DNA of 42,423 nucleotides from JAHEJB01 sp041748175 (GCA_041748175.1 JBGTDU010000059.1:1-42423); one strand, 5' to 3'. Positions 16,739 through 25,539 are shown, counted from the stretch's first letter. Notes: generated by a model from the letters alone, not told the origin. Program-made: numbers and translations.

Positions 16739-16884
16739 GGTGGCCGAACGGCTGGGCTATCAGGCCCAGGGACCTGGCAGCTTCCGCAACCCTGCGAGCG
16801 AGAGACCTTACCCCCACCTTTGCCTGATCTTTTCCGCGACGCTACGAAGCCAGTCTATTGCATGACGTAGCGGAATACGCTTCG

Positions 16885-16968
16885 TGCCCGAGACTGGAAT
16901 CGAACCAGCACTCCCGTGAAGGAACACGGCCCTGAACCGTGCGCGTCTACCAATTCCGCCACTCGGGC
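16885..16968 (-). tRNA. tRNA-Leu (anticodon CAG)
   Basis: 84 nt on the minus strand with a 7-bp acceptor stem GCCCGAG/CTCGGGC, D-arm AATTGGTAGAC, anticodon stem CACGG/CCGTG with loop TTCAGGG (anticodon CAG), a long variable arm as expected for leucine (TTCCTTCACGGGAGT) and T-arm GGTTCGATTCC. CCA is not encoded. It borders the accessory region. Confidence 0.96.
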
Positions 16969-17117
16969 AAGCGCACGAAATTACGGTTCGCCTACGGCGG
17001 CACGCAACAATGGCTCGGAGTGCTAGTCTAGGAGCATCCGGCAAACGTGCTTGGGCGATCCACCCTGGCACCATTCCGATGCTCCTTTCCGCCTACCCAA
17101 TGAAATCAGCCTACTCA

Positions 17118-19127
17118 ATGAAAACGGCCGCGAGACTTTTTGCCAGCCTTGCCTTTGTCACGATCTGTTCGGTCGTTGTCTCCGCCCAGGCTGATCGACC
17201 CATCCCCTACCCTGTCTTCGAGCCGCCGCAGTTTGGGGCAGCGGTTGCCAGCGGAACGCGGATGTCGTCGGGCGAGCCCGGCCCGAACCACTGGCAGAAC
17301 TCAGCCGACTACACCTTGCACGCCACGCTGAACCCGGCGGAGAACACATTGGCCGGAGAAGGCACCATCGTCTATCACAACAACTCACCGGATGCGCTTG
17401 CCTTTCTCGTCCTGAAGCTCCGCCAGAACGTGCACGCCGAAGGCGTCCCGCGCAACCGCTTCGTGGCGATAACGGGTGGGCTCCATCTCGACAGCCTCTC
17501 GGCAAATGGGCGGGGGCTGGAAGAAGTGTCAGAAGGCCTTCCTGAGCCGGGCCAATACGTTATTCAGGGCACAATCCTCACGCTCGCGCTGCCGGACGCC
17601 CTTGCATCGGGTAGCCACGTGGAGTTGGAGCTGGCGTGGAACTACACGATTCCGCCACACACGGGCTCGTTCCGACAGGGGCAAGATGGCGAGGTTTACT
17701 ACATCGGGTACTGGTACCCACAACTGGCCGTCTACGACGATGTCTATGGCTGGAACACCGACCAGTACATGGGCCTTGGCGAACACTACATGGGTTATGG
17801 CGACTACGACGTGAGCATCACCGCACCCGAGGGCTGGCTGGTTTATTCCACCGGCAGTCTGGAGAATATCGGTGAGGTATTGACGGCCCAGACCATCCGG
17901 CGTCTGGCCCAGGCCGCCTCGTCCAACGAAGTCGTCAGAGTCGTCACGGAGACCGAACGCCGCGCCGGTATCTCAACGCTCGACACCGATGACGATCTGC
18001 TCACATGGCGTTTCAAGTCCGAGCGTGTTCGTGACGTAGCGTTTGCTGCTTCGCCGCATTATTTGTGGGATGCCACGCGCGCGATGGTTGATCAGGATGG
18101 CGACGGTAATCCCGAGGCCGTGCAGATCAACTCGTTCTACCGCCCCGGTGCAGCGTCGTGGGAGCGGTCTGCCGAGTTCTCCGCTTTCTCGATTGGGCAC
18201 CTCTCCGAACTCATCCGGCCTTATCCCTATCCACACATGACGGCTGTCGAGGGAATTATCGGAGGCGGCATGGAGTACCCCATGATGACGCTCATCGGCG
18301 GCGCGCGCAATGACCAGAGCCTCTTCGGCGTGACCTATCATGAGATCGGACACATGTGGTTTCCGATGGTCGTCGGCCAAAACGAAAAAGCCTTTACGTG
18401 GATGGATGAAGGGCTGACCAGCTACAACACCAACGAAGGTATCCGGGCATTTTTTGACGGCTCTGCCGAGAACCGGCCAGAGATTGACGCCTGGGATCGC
18501 AACCGGCAATCGCACTACTTCCTGGCGGGCACGGGCCTGGCCATCGAGCCGATGCGCCACAACGACCACTTCCCGCTAGGCGGTGGGACTCAGCAGGTCG
18601 ATCCGGTTCAGAATGCCTCGCGCGGCGTGGCATCGTATTCCACCCCGGCCGTTCTCCTCCACGCCATCGAAGGCATGTTTGGCCGCGAACGTTTTCTGGA
18701 AGCGTATCGAACCTACGCCGAGCGCTGGGCCTATAAGCATCCTTACCCGTACGACCTCTTCAATACGTTCGAGGATGTCCTCGGGGAAGACCTCGACTGG
18801 CTGTGGACGCCGACACTTTTCGAGACGTGGACGGTGGACCATGGAATCACTTCTGTGGACTCCACGGCTGACGGCGTACAGGTCTCCGTCACGGACTATG
18901 GGCTTGCTCCGATGCCTGCCATTGTCGTCGCGACCTATGCGAGCGGCGCAACCATGGAGCGACGCGTCGAGCATCACCATTGGTTGACCGGTGCGCGCTC
19001 GGCCTCCGTCACGTTTGCGGCCGGAGATGTGACCCGCGTGGAAATAGACCCCGGTGATTTCATGATGGACGTAGACCGCACGAACAACGTCTGGACGGAC
19101 GAACAAGCGGTGATTCCGGGTAATTGA
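17118..19127 (+). CDS. Secreted M1 family metallopeptidase
   Basis: 669 residues from the ATG at 17118, which gives a clean signal peptide (MKTAARLFASLAFVTICSVV, cleavage near SAQA). The N-terminal beta domain (YTLHATLNPAENTLAGEGTI) is followed by the M1 catalytic domain. GGMEYP is the exopeptidase-type motif, and HEIGH at 408-412 with Glu431 (WMDEGLTSY) gives the HExxH-x18-E zinc site. The catalytic Tyr is likely in the later part (about 490-520, ASYSTPAVLL). Such exported gluzincins trim peptides outside the cytoplasm. ATGs at 17079 and 17100 would lengthen the n-region; 17010 would be too long. A hairpin follows at 19160. Confidence 0.93.
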   Translation: MKTAARLFASLAFVTICSVVVSAQADRPIPYPVFEPPQFGAAVASGTRMSSGEPGPNHWQNSADYTLHATLNPAENTLAGEGTIVYHNNSPDALAFLVLKLRQNVHAEGVPRNRFVAITGGLHLDSLSANGRGLEEVSEGLPEPGQYVIQGTILTLALPDALASGSHVELELAWNYTIPPHTGSFRQGQDGEVYYIGYWYPQLAVYDDVYGWNTDQYMGLGEHYMGYGDYDVSITAPEGWLVYSTGSLENIGEVLTAQTIRRLAQAASSNEVVRVVTETERRAGISTLDTDDDLLTWRFKSERVRDVAFAASPHYLWDATRAMVDQDGDGNPEAVQINSFYRPGAASWERSAEFSAFSIGHLSELIRPYPYPHMTAVEGIIGGGMEYPMMTLIGGARNDQSLFGVTYHEIGHMWFPMVVGQNEKAFTWMDEGLTSYNTNEGIRAFFDGSAENRPEIDAWDRNRQSHYFLAGTGLAIEPMRHNDHFPLGGGTQQVDPVQNASRGVASYSTPAVLLHAIEGMFGRERFLEAYRTYAERWAYKHPYPYDLFNTFEDVLGEDLDWLWTPTLFETWTVDHGITSVDSTADGVQVSVTDYGLAPMPAIVVATYASGATMERRVEHHHWLTGARSASVTFAAGDVTRVEIDPGDFMMDVDRTNNVWTDEQAVIPGN

Positions 19128-19159
19128 CGATCCGTGTTTTCGGACGACACCGCAATAGA

Positions 19160-19189
19160 AAGCCCGGCCCCAGAGATGGGACCGGGCTT
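19160..19189. terminator. Hairpin between M1 peptidase and tRNA-Asn
   Basis: AAGCCCGGCCC (19160-19170) can pair with GGGACCGGGCTT (19178-19189), leaving one bulged A. It lies 33 bp past the M1 stop codon and directly 3' of tRNA-Asn on the other strand, so it can end both. Confidence 0.55.
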
Positions 19190-19190
19190 G

Positions 19191-19262
19191 CTCCCCGGGT
19201 AGGATTCGAACCTACGACCCTGCGGTTAACAGCCGCATGCTCTACCGCTGAGCTACCGAGGA
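19191..19262 (-). tRNA. tRNA-Asn (anticodon GTT)
   Basis: 72 nt on the minus strand: acceptor TCCTCGG/CCGGGGA with one G-T pair, D-arm AGCTCAGCGGTAGAGC, anticodon stem TGCGG/CCGCA with loop CTGTTAA (anticodon GTT), T-arm GTAGG-TTCGAAT-CCTAC. No encoded CCA. Confidence 0.96.
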
Positions 19263-19692
19263 ATGTCATCCCGAAGTTCCGAACACGCATCACACACGCG
19301 GCACAAAACGCCGCAGGGTGCTGAAAACCCGCGATAGTATGGGCCAATAAGTTAGGTTCGGAGTACCGGGCGAACAACCTGGCCCGGACCCCACTTTTGC
19401 CATACTGTACGGTATTTGGCAAGTGTTCACCATTGTTGAACCAACCCATCTGGCCCACGGGCGAACGCTTTGCAGAAATCTGTAGGGAGACGCTGCTGAG
19501 GTAATCATCATCACGATGTCATCCCGAACGCAGTGAGGGATCTCCCAAATCGCACGACAGGGAGAAGCCAAGGCCATGGAGATCCCTCCTCCCGGAGCCT
19601 GCACTGAGCGAAGTCGAAGTGGTCGTCGGGATGACAAAACGTGAGACGCCCGGCCGCGTGACGGGGGCGTCTCGCTGAGTCGCGTTGTCCAA
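19263..19692. other. Gene-free stretch with one dispersed repeat
   Basis: No supported gene in 430 bp. It contains the GTCATCCCGA...TCGGGATGAC dispersed repeat (19518-19635). A short reading on either strand lacks any recognisable protein feature. Confidence 0.6.
19518..19635. repeat. Dispersed repeat GTCATCCCGA...TCGGGATGAC, copy 1
   Basis: A 10-bp terminal inverted repeat encloses ~100 bp containing GGATCTCCC and GGAGATCCCTCCTCCCG. The same ends and inner words recur at 28390-28481, so this is a multi-copy, MITE-like intergenic element. Confidence 0.85.
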
Positions 19693-20187
19693 TCAATGGC
19701 TGGCAAACACGGTCGAACCGCCTTCCGTGACGAGCATCACGTCGTAGCTGTCGGCATCGCGGCCTTCCACTTCCATCCCCGGAGACCCGATCGGCATCCC
19801 GGGCACAGCGAGTCCGATGGCCTCTGGGCGCTCTTCGAGAAGACGCCGAACATCTTCGGCGGGTACGTGGCCCTCAATGGCGTAGCCATCAACAATGCCG
19901 GTGTGGCACGCGGTCAGGTCCGAAGGAATGTGGTAGTACTCCTTAACGGAGTTCACATTGTCCATGTCCACAACCTGCACGGCGAAATTATTGGATTCGA
20001 GGTGCTCCACCCACGCGCTGCAGCATCCGCACGTCGGCGATTTGTACACGGTAATCTGAGTGGGGTCACCGGATTCTCCGTCCGCTACATTTGCAACAGG
20101 CGTTGCATTCGGAGATGCGGAGTCGGCACTGCAAGCGGGCAGGAGGATTGCGAGCGACAGCGGGAAAAGCAGAGAAAGGCGTCTCAT
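19693..20187 (-). CDS. DUF411 metal-binding lipoprotein
   Basis: 164 residues. The signal sequence ends in a lipobox (LLPAC, Cys19), so the mature protein is lipid-anchored in the envelope. The DUF411 core begins VYKSPTCGCCSAWVEHL (Cys53, 55 and 56), continues with DLTACHTGIVDGYAIEGHVPA and ends with GLAVPGMPIGSPGMEVEG. The family resembles thioredoxin-like folds with conserved Cys, His and Met residues and is often found near copper and other metal resistance genes. A metal-binding or metal-delivery role is likely but not proven. It is on the minus strand, 23 bp downstream of msrA, and the two may be one transcript. Confidence 0.9.
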   Translation of the reverse strand: MRRLSLLFPLSLAILLPACSADSASPNATPVANVADGESGDPTQITVYKSPTCGCCSAWVEHLESNNFAVQVVDMDNVNSVKEYYHIPSDLTACHTGIVDGYAIEGHVPAEDVRRLLEERPEAIGLAVPGMPIGSPGMEVEGRDADSYDVMLVTEGGSTVFASH

Positions 20188-20210
20188 CGAATTCGGGGGG
20201 CTTGTTGATA

Positions 20211-20765
20211 TCAGCCGACTTTGAGCCGGTCAAGGTAGTTCTTGCGCAACTTGGCAACCTTTGGCGCAATTACGGCCTGGCAGTACGGTTGGTTCTGGTT
20301 GGCGTTGAAGTAATCCTGATGGTAGGTCTCTGCCGGGTAGAACACATCGAGCGATGCGAGCTCCGTGACAATGGCATCGCTAAAGATATGGTCTTTCGTA
20401 AGCTCGGCAACGACAGCCTCCGCCGTCGCGCGCTGCGCATCGTCGTGGTAGAAAATGACGGACCGGTACTGCGTGCCCGAATCCCCGCCCTGCCGGTTTA
20501 GCGTCGTCGGGTCGTGCGTGGCGAAGAAGATGAAGAGCAAATCACGGAAACTGATCTCCGAGGGGTCGAAAGTAATCTGGACGACCTCTGCATGGCCGGT
20601 CCGCCCGTTGCACACTTCCCGATACGTTGGATCCTTTACCTTCCCCCCGCTGTAGCCGGAGACCACGCGCTCTACCCCGCGAAGGGACAACATGACGGCT
20701 TCGACGCACCAGAAGCAGCCGCCCCCGAGCGTGGCTGTTTCGAGCATGTTCCGATTGGACTCCAT
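20211..20765 (-). CDS. msrA: Peptide-methionine (S)-S-oxide reductase MsrA
   Basis: 184 residues with the canonical catalytic start ATLGGGCFWCVEA (nucleophile Cys17) and the family landmarks VVSGYSGG, YREVCNGRTGHAEVVQITFDP, DPTTLNRQGGDSGTQYRS and AETYHQDYF. It repairs oxidised methionine S-sulfoxide using thioredoxin. The start at 20765 gives the normal family length; a longer frame to 20876 would overlap the divergent gene at 20857. Near the C-terminus the usual resolving Cys appears in QPYCQAVIAPKVAKLR. Confidence 0.95.
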   Translation of the reverse strand: MESNRNMLETATLGGGCFWCVEAVMLSLRGVERVVSGYSGGKVKDPTYREVCNGRTGHAEVVQITFDPSEISFRDLLFIFFATHDPTTLNRQGGDSGTQYRSVIFYHDDAQRATAEAVVAELTKDHIFSDAIVTELASLDVFYPAETYHQDYFNANQNQPYCQAVIAPKVAKLRKNYLDRLKVG

Positions 20766-20856
20766 AGTTTCGTTGGTTCGTTGGTTCAAGTGCCCCACTT
20801 TGAGAGGCGTTCGGTAAATAAACGCACACCGGTTCCCGGCTATCCGCACGTTTTCA

Positions 20857-21603
20857 ATGGCTCCGTCATACGACAAGCTCCGCGTCCGATTGATCCAGAT
20901 TCGGGAGCGCCCCGATGTGTTGGCGGAAGAACAGGACAGTTTTTGCGCGCGGACTCGCGTTTCCGCCGATCAACTCTTAATCACGAACGCGCTGCGCGAC
21001 GAACTCTCTACGGCCGTTCTGGAAAATGTAGACGCCGTGTTGATTGGCGGCGCCGGAAGGTATTCCGTAACGGAAACATACCACTGGACGAACGACCTGA
21101 TCGACGTTTGTCTCGCCTGTGCCGAACGCAGACTGCCCCTCTTCGGGTCGTGCTGGGGTCATCAATTTATCGCGCGCGCCTTTGGCGGGTCCGTCATCCA
21201 CGATGACGAGCGATCGGAGATGGGCACACATGAGGTGAAACTGACGGATGCGGGCAGGGCCGATCCTCTCTTCGGAAGCTTCCCCGAACGGTTTCTGGCT
21301 CAGATGGGACATCAGGACCGGGTTGCCGAACTACCGACCGGGGCCATTGAACTCGCCACGAACGACGCTGCGCCGTTCCAGGCTTTTCGGCTCGTCGACG
21401 CGCCGGTGTATGGAACGCAGTTCCACAGCGAGTTGAACGAGGCGAGCGAGCGGGCTCGCCTATTTGCCTACCGCGATCACTACCCGGAGATGCGATCCGA
21501 CAACATCTTCCAGAAGACGTTGGACACCCTCCGACCAACGCCCGATGTGGACAACCTGCTCTACCGATTCCTGCAACGCTACGCGGTCGAACCCCGCACG
21601 TGA
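20857..21603 (+). CDS. Class I glutamine amidotransferase-like protein
   Basis: 248 residues with a type 1 glutamine amidotransferase fold: nucleophile Cys99 in FGSCWGHQFIARAFGG and the His190/Glu192 pair in GTQFHSELN. VDAVLIGGAGRYSV forms the earlier strand. It resembles GuaA-like stand-alone proteins of unknown substrate (GMP synthase amidotransferase-like), which release ammonia from glutamine or hydrolyse gamma-glutamyl compounds. It is transcribed divergently from msrA, with 91 bp between the starts, and no synthase partner is next to it, so the acceptor is unknown. Confidence 0.85.
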   Translation: MAPSYDKLRVRLIQIRERPDVLAEEQDSFCARTRVSADQLLITNALRDELSTAVLENVDAVLIGGAGRYSVTETYHWTNDLIDVCLACAERRLPLFGSCWGHQFIARAFGGSVIHDDERSEMGTHEVKLTDAGRADPLFGSFPERFLAQMGHQDRVAELPTGAIELATNDAAPFQAFRLVDAPVYGTQFHSELNEASERARLFAYRDHYPEMRSDNIFQKTLDTLRPTPDVDNLLYRFLQRYAVEPRT

Positions 21604-21618
21604 CGGGGGCTCCGTTGT

Positions 21619-22635
21619 TCAGGCTGCTCTACGCTCGATCGACTCTCCGCCAATTACATGGTCGGCGAAGCCGGTTGCGATCGTTTCTGACCAATACTCG
21701 CCCACCCGATTCAAGGCCATGAAGCCAACGTGGCCACCGCGACTCGGCGTCATCAGGTGGAAGCGTGGATTAGCCTTGGCGCAATCATGTGGAAAGCACT
21801 CCGCGCTCAGAAATGGGTCGTCGTAGGAGTTCACGAGGAGCGCCGGTGTTCGGATATCCCTCAGGAACTGCTTGCAAGAAGTTCGTTTCCAATAGTCGGC
21901 GGCACTTGAAAAACCGTGTGCCGGCGCCGTGTAGTAATCGTCGAACTCCCGGAATGACCGCATCCTCGCCACGACAATGGGGTCGATACGTCCTGGAAAC
22001 ATCTGCGCTTTGAGCCGCGCCTTCTCCGCGAGACTGCGAAAGAAGCGTTTCATGTATACGTAGTTCTCCGGTCGCGCCATGGTCTCGGATGAGGAAACCA
22101 GGTCGCAGGGCACGGAAAACGCCACACCGTAGGTAATCCGCCCGTCTACCTGATCGCCTCGCTCGCCGAGATACTTTAGCGTCAGATTGCCGCCCAGGCT
22201 GAATCCCACCAGGCCGACAGCGTCGTATTTACCGCCTGAAAGAATGTGACGGATGACGCATTCCAGATCCTCCGTCGCGCCGCTGTGGTAGGAGTAGAAC
22301 CGACGGTTTGGCTCGCCGCTGCACCCGCGGAAATTCCACGCGCAAACATCCCAGCCTCTCCGAGCAAAAGCCCTGGCCATCCCACGCACGTATGCCCGGT
22401 CCGAATTTCCTTCCAAGCCGTGCGAGATGACGATAACGCGACGAGGTCCATTGTCGGGGCTCTGCGTCACCGTCCAATCCAGGTCAAGGAAATCGTCGTC
22501 TGGGGTTTCTATGCGTTCACGTTTGTACTCGACCCCGTCGACCCGTCGGAAGAGGGTTGACGATACAGTCTGCATGTGCGCACTGTGCAACCAGCGCGAC
22601 GGATTGTAGGGAGGTAGCGATGCGGTCACGGCCAC
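21619..22635 (-). CDS. YheT-family alpha/beta hydrolase
   Basis: 338 residues. The start YNPSRWLHSAHMQTVSSTLFRR is the typical opening of the YheT/UPF0017 (ABHD1/3-like) family. The catalytic triad is visible: Ser146 in LVGFSLGGN, an Asp in NSYDDPFL (272 or 273) and His302 in SRGGHVGF. NFRGCSGEPNRRFYSYHSG is also characteristic. Relatives act on lipids or esters in the cytoplasm, but the substrate is unclear. It converges with the amidotransferase gene, with 15 bp between the stop codons. Confidence 0.92.
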   Translation of the reverse strand: MAVTASLPPYNPSRWLHSAHMQTVSSTLFRRVDGVEYKRERIETPDDDFLDLDWTVTQSPDNGPRRVIVISHGLEGNSDRAYVRGMARAFARRGWDVCAWNFRGCSGEPNRRFYSYHSGATEDLECVIRHILSGGKYDAVGLVGFSLGGNLTLKYLGERGDQVDGRITYGVAFSVPCDLVSSSETMARPENYVYMKRFFRSLAEKARLKAQMFPGRIDPIVVARMRSFREFDDYYTAPAHGFSSAADYWKRTSCKQFLRDIRTPALLVNSYDDPFLSAECFPHDCAKANPRFHLMTPSRGGHVGFMALNRVGEYWSETIATGFADHVIGGESIERRAA

Positions 22636-23219
22636 TGGGGGTTAACACCGTTCACAGGCAACCTAACAACAACCTGGCCGGGCAGGTTTCAACTACGTTT
22701 GGGCACCTTCATCGTCAGAGCACGGCCAAGGTGGCGAATCGTGAAATCGGGGAAGATGCCGAGGGTCTTCCAGCGCGAGGCGACGCCCTGCTAGTGTCCT
22801 GAATCAGTTGTTCGCCTGGTTTGAGTCGCACAGGTTCTGCTGCTTCTTCCTGACCAGCCCTCTCCCAAGGGAGAACTCAGACGTCCTCCCTTCAGAAGTC
22901 CTCCCTTCAGGAAGGTGCCGAGCTTGCGAGGCGGAGGGTGTCGACAGAGCTGCAATCTGCTACCTGGGCTTTGGAGAACGATGTGGCCGTGGCGCGCTAA
23001 CTCCTAAGCCATCCCAAAGACCACCTCACGCCCGACATCCCCCGCCCCTCGGTGAGGCTCCGTGGCCCCAACCGACATTCCGGCTCGGGGCACCCCCTTC
23101 GAAGGGGGACCACCCAGTGTCCTCTCTTCGGGGTAAAGACTAGGCACAAGGGGAATCTCATCGGACTAAGCATCCTTGTCAGCGCTAGCGTTTAGTCAAC
23201 GAATTTCAGTTTCAGGATA
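22636..23219. other. Gene-free stretch holding a MITE-like element and repeats
   Basis: No supported gene. Most of it is the candidate MITE at 22791-23223, which itself contains copies of the CTCCCTT/AAGGGAGG-type intergenic repeat. 22636-22790 is plain sequence. Confidence 0.55.
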
Positions 23220-23223
23220 CTAG
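22791..23223. mobile_element. Candidate non-autonomous element with CTAGTGTCCTGAA ends
   Basis: CTAGTGTCCTGAA (22791-22803) is matched, inverted with one mismatch, by TTCAGGATACTAG (23211-23223). The enclosed 433 bp lack a transposase and carry repeats (22858-22940, 23086-23108). The right end covers the stop codon of the small gene at 23220-23477. A MITE or a worn insertion sequence would fit; a target duplication was not clear. Confidence 0.5.
22858..22940. repeat. Dispersed intergenic repeat, CTCCC/GGGAG type
   Basis: CCCTCTCCCAAGGGAG, then CCTCCCTTC units and GTGCCGAGCTTGCGAGGCGG followed by AGGGTGT. The second half is identical to that at 39198-39225. Confidence 0.75.
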
Positions 23224-23477
23224 GCCGCCATCGCCCTGTAATACTCAGTCGCATCGGGCGCGAGTGTGTCCAAACTGGGCAACGCAGAGGCGAGTGCTTC
23301 CTGAAGAGCATTCAGGTGATGCTCTGTTTCTACGAGCAGAAACAGCTCGCCCAGCATTGCCAGGCGACGGGAAGCATAGCGATGTCGGTTACTCTCGAAC
23401 GCCACCCGAAGCCCTGCGAGGCGGTCCCTGATTTCGGTTTTGGAAGGAGTTGCGAGCCGAATGTCTAGTCGTTTCAT
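23220..23477 (-). CDS. Small hypothetical helical protein
   Basis: 85 residues: basic start (MKRLDIRLATPSKTEIRDRLAG), then strongly helical (LRVAFESNRHRYASRRLAMLGELFLLVETEHHLNALQEAL) and a short acidic end. No family recognised. The internal ATG at 23477 gives a natural start; 12 more codons are possible upstream. Its stop codon lies inside the inverted-repeat end of the candidate MITE. It follows the asparagine-synthetase-like gene by 150 bp on the same strand. Confidence 0.5.
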   Translation of the reverse strand: MKRLDIRLATPSKTEIRDRLAGLRVAFESNRHRYASRRLAMLGELFLLVETEHHLNALQEALASALPSLDTLAPDATEYYRAMAA

Positions 23478-23627
23478 GGGAAGTCTCCATGGCTGGTTGC
23501 GTGTTGGACCCACGATACGACGGCTCGACTGTCAGCAGTATGTCATAGCCCGATCGTCACAATTCTGACGGTCATGGACACGACGCGATTCTCGAGCCAC
23601 ACTGCTGCGACGCGCCTCAAGCATGAA

Positions 23628-25193
23628 TCATTGTCCCGCCGAGATCGCTTTCTTGACTTCCAGTTTCCAGAGAATCATCGTCAGCAGAAATGCCAGTGAG
23701 CGCGTCCGGTTTGCGCCACCGATGTGCTCGTCGAGGATCGTCGTCACCGTTTCCCGGTCGATGAGGTCGTCGATCTCGTCCACATTGTCCATCATGAACT
23801 CCATGATCTTGTCTGAGCGATACCAGGCCGCGCTCTGATCATAGCTCTGGTACCGGATTTTCTGCTGGAATGGCGTCCAGTAAAAGGCGGGGGCTTTCGG
23901 AAGCATCCTGCCCTTCACCGATCCCTTCTCCTCCTGAAAGTCGAGAAGCTGCGGGAAGTTTTTCTCGATGGCGAAGCGATGCCAGTTCGAACCCAGCTTC
24001 CATTGGTCGCCGAGCCGCCAAATGTGGTTGATCCACTCTCTACTATGAAAGGGCGAAACCCAACGCGTACTGGCCAGATACATCTTGACGCCATTGGCAT
24101 AGAAATTTGGGACGCGCTGTTCGAGATAGTACCTCGCCAATCCGGGAAGAAACTGGTCGTGACATAACGCAGCAAGGCGTCGAGAGCGCTCCTTCCTGCC
24201 TTCCTCATCGAGCTGTGCGCGGAACTCCGGGGCCAGCCCATTCAACTCCTCGTCCCTGAACGTCCAGTTTCGCCTGAGTTTCATGGCCCAGAACTTCAGG
24301 AGCGCCTGTCGCGGAAGGAGGTCGCCGATTTGTCCGAGAACGCCATGATCGAAGAAGTACGACCGGGCGAATTCCCCGAGCGTGCCCACGTAGAAGGTGT
24401 TGTCCTTCCCGATTCCGGCCTTATGCGGATAGATATAGGTATGCCAGTGCTTCGCGGTCTTTGTGCCGTTGGTAAGTGCGGAAATGTCGCTTGCGTGGGC
24501 CAGGAAATCGTCGAGCTCGATGTTAATCAGGTCGAGATTCAGACCGAACGTGGATGAGATTTCCCGCGCTACAAGGACATCCGAGGCGGTGTCGGTGCCC
24601 ATGGTGATCAGGTGCGGTTTGATTCCCTGCTTAAGCAGCGAGCTGAGGATCACCCGCGAATCGAAACCGCCGGAAAGCGAGATGTATGGATTCTCGCCCG
24701 CCCAGTAGGCCGTCTCGTCGTTCAGCATGTCCAGCGCCGCGCCTGGATCAGGCGCACCCTTTTCGATCGAATCGACCCATAGCCGCGAGACGACTGTGAG
24801 TTTCCCGTCTTTGAAATGGAGGACGGAGCCTGCCGGGACCTTCTTTATTTGCTTATGCAGCGATCGGTTGTCGGTCAGATTCTCCAGCTGGCAGACGTCT
24901 CCGAGGCCTCGCCAATCCCACTCCCACGAAAGACCGCCTTGGGCGATTATGTCAACGAGCTTGTCGCTGTGATAGAGCGCGCCGTCCTTTTCCGCATAGA
25001 AGTAGTGCAATGCCCCGAAAGGAGAGTTGACCACGTAGGTTTCGTCGTCGTCCGAGATAACGAGCGTGTACTCGCCACGAAGATTCCGGAGGCTTTCGGC
25101 GCCTTCCGTGCGCAGTTTGGCCAGGATTGCGCTTTCGTCGAGTTCGCAGTAGCCAAGGATCCTGACGGTGGGGTCCGCTCGATGGTCATTCAT
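23628..25193 (-). CDS. Asparagine-synthetase-like protein lacking the glutaminase cysteine
   Basis: 521 residues. The synthetase domain has the PP-loop SLSGGFDSRV (Ser174-Arg180) for ATP/AMP binding, with ITMGTDTASDVLVAREI and a C-terminal helical part. The N-terminal ~90 residues (LRGEYTLVISDDDETYVVNSPFGALHYFYAEKDGALYHSDKL is split here by function) correspond only to the second half of a class II glutaminase domain, and no Cys2 nucleophile exists. Relatives without that Cys include beta-lactam synthetases, lasso-peptide cyclases and surface-polysaccharide amidotransferases that use ammonia or another amine. No lasso precursor, RRE or leader peptidase was found nearby, so the acceptor is unknown. 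Confidence 0.85.
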   Translation of the reverse strand: MNDHRADPTVRILGYCELDESAILAKLRTEGAESLRNLRGEYTLVISDDDETYVVNSPFGALHYFYAEKDGALYHSDKLVDIIAQGGLSWEWDWRGLGDVCQLENLTDNRSLHKQIKKVPAGSVLHFKDGKLTVVSRLWVDSIEKGAPDPGAALDMLNDETAYWAGENPYISLSGGFDSRVILSSLLKQGIKPHLITMGTDTASDVLVAREISSTFGLNLDLINIELDDFLAHASDISALTNGTKTAKHWHTYIYPHKAGIGKDNTFYVGTLGEFARSYFFDHGVLGQIGDLLPRQALLKFWAMKLRRNWTFRDEELNGLAPEFRAQLDEEGRKERSRRLAALCHDQFLPGLARYYLEQRVPNFYANGVKMYLASTRWVSPFHSREWINHIWRLGDQWKLGSNWHRFAIEKNFPQLLDFQEEKGSVKGRMLPKAPAFYWTPFQQKIRYQSYDQSAAWYRSDKIMEFMMDNVDEIDDLIDRETVTTILDEHIGGANRTRSLAFLLTMILWKLEVKKAISAGQ

Positions 25194-25257
25194 AAAATGC
25201 AGGGCAGCGTCGCTCTAATTGGGACCCAAGCTCCTTCCGCGTAGACCGGTTGGTCAT
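25186..25257 (-). CDS. Possible 23-codon leader overlapping the asparagine-synthetase-like gene
   Basis: An ATG at 25257 opens a short frame (MTNRSTRKELG..., ending in CPAFYE) whose stop codon overlaps the next start by 8 bp (ATGAATGA arrangement). Such overlap suits translational coupling, and the peptide is basic with one Cys. It may be chance; no relative is known to me. Confidence 0.2.
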   Translation of the reverse strand: MTNRSTRKELGSQLERRCPAFYE

Positions 25258-25539
25258 GGCCCACTACTCAGGACCGCGATCCATCTGCGCAACAGCCGAA
25301 TCCCCGGGGATTATTGGACGCGGAAGATACCCCGTCCACTATTTCCGCCGGGGCGGTTGGGGCCTTTCTCCTTTGAATCGAATTTTTGTCGGAGGATTGA
25401 GCAGATTCTGGTGCGCAGACTTTAGCGCGAACACTTGCAGCGTCTCAACTGTTGCTTCCCCTCAAAACGAAGCGTTGGGGCCGGTCTCCGCCGTAAAGGA
25501 TGCTGCTTCGCGCATCGGCTGCAAACGGAGTCCGACGTG
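25258..25539. other. Intergenic stretch without recognised content
   Basis: About 280 bp between the asparagine-synthetase-like gene and the LVIVD-type gene, both on the minus strand. No repeat, RNA or gene was recognised; it probably holds the promoter of the former. Confidence 0.5.

Larger units (their letters stand above)
16200..16884. other. Intergenic stretch with methyltransferase remnant and REP-like repeats
   Basis: No intact gene. 16200-16478 shows no recognisable coding sequence. 16479-16586 is a decayed methyltransferase 3' end. 16587-16740 contains a GCATGC-centred palindrome between two direct copies of a ~40-bp GATACATCTCGCCC...GCATCAAACCGGGTCGT unit. 16741-16884 is plain sequence up to tRNA-Leu. 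Confidence 0.6.

Noticed and set aside
16885..16968. Attachment-site duplication of tRNA-Leu
   Set aside because: The accessory stretch ends here, but no second copy of the tRNA 3' end was found in the window and no integrase is present.
23220..25257. Lasso-peptide cluster around the asparagine-synthetase-like gene
   Set aside because: No RRE or transglutaminase-like leader peptidase and no precursor with a suitable core were found; the adjacent small gene is a plain helical protein.
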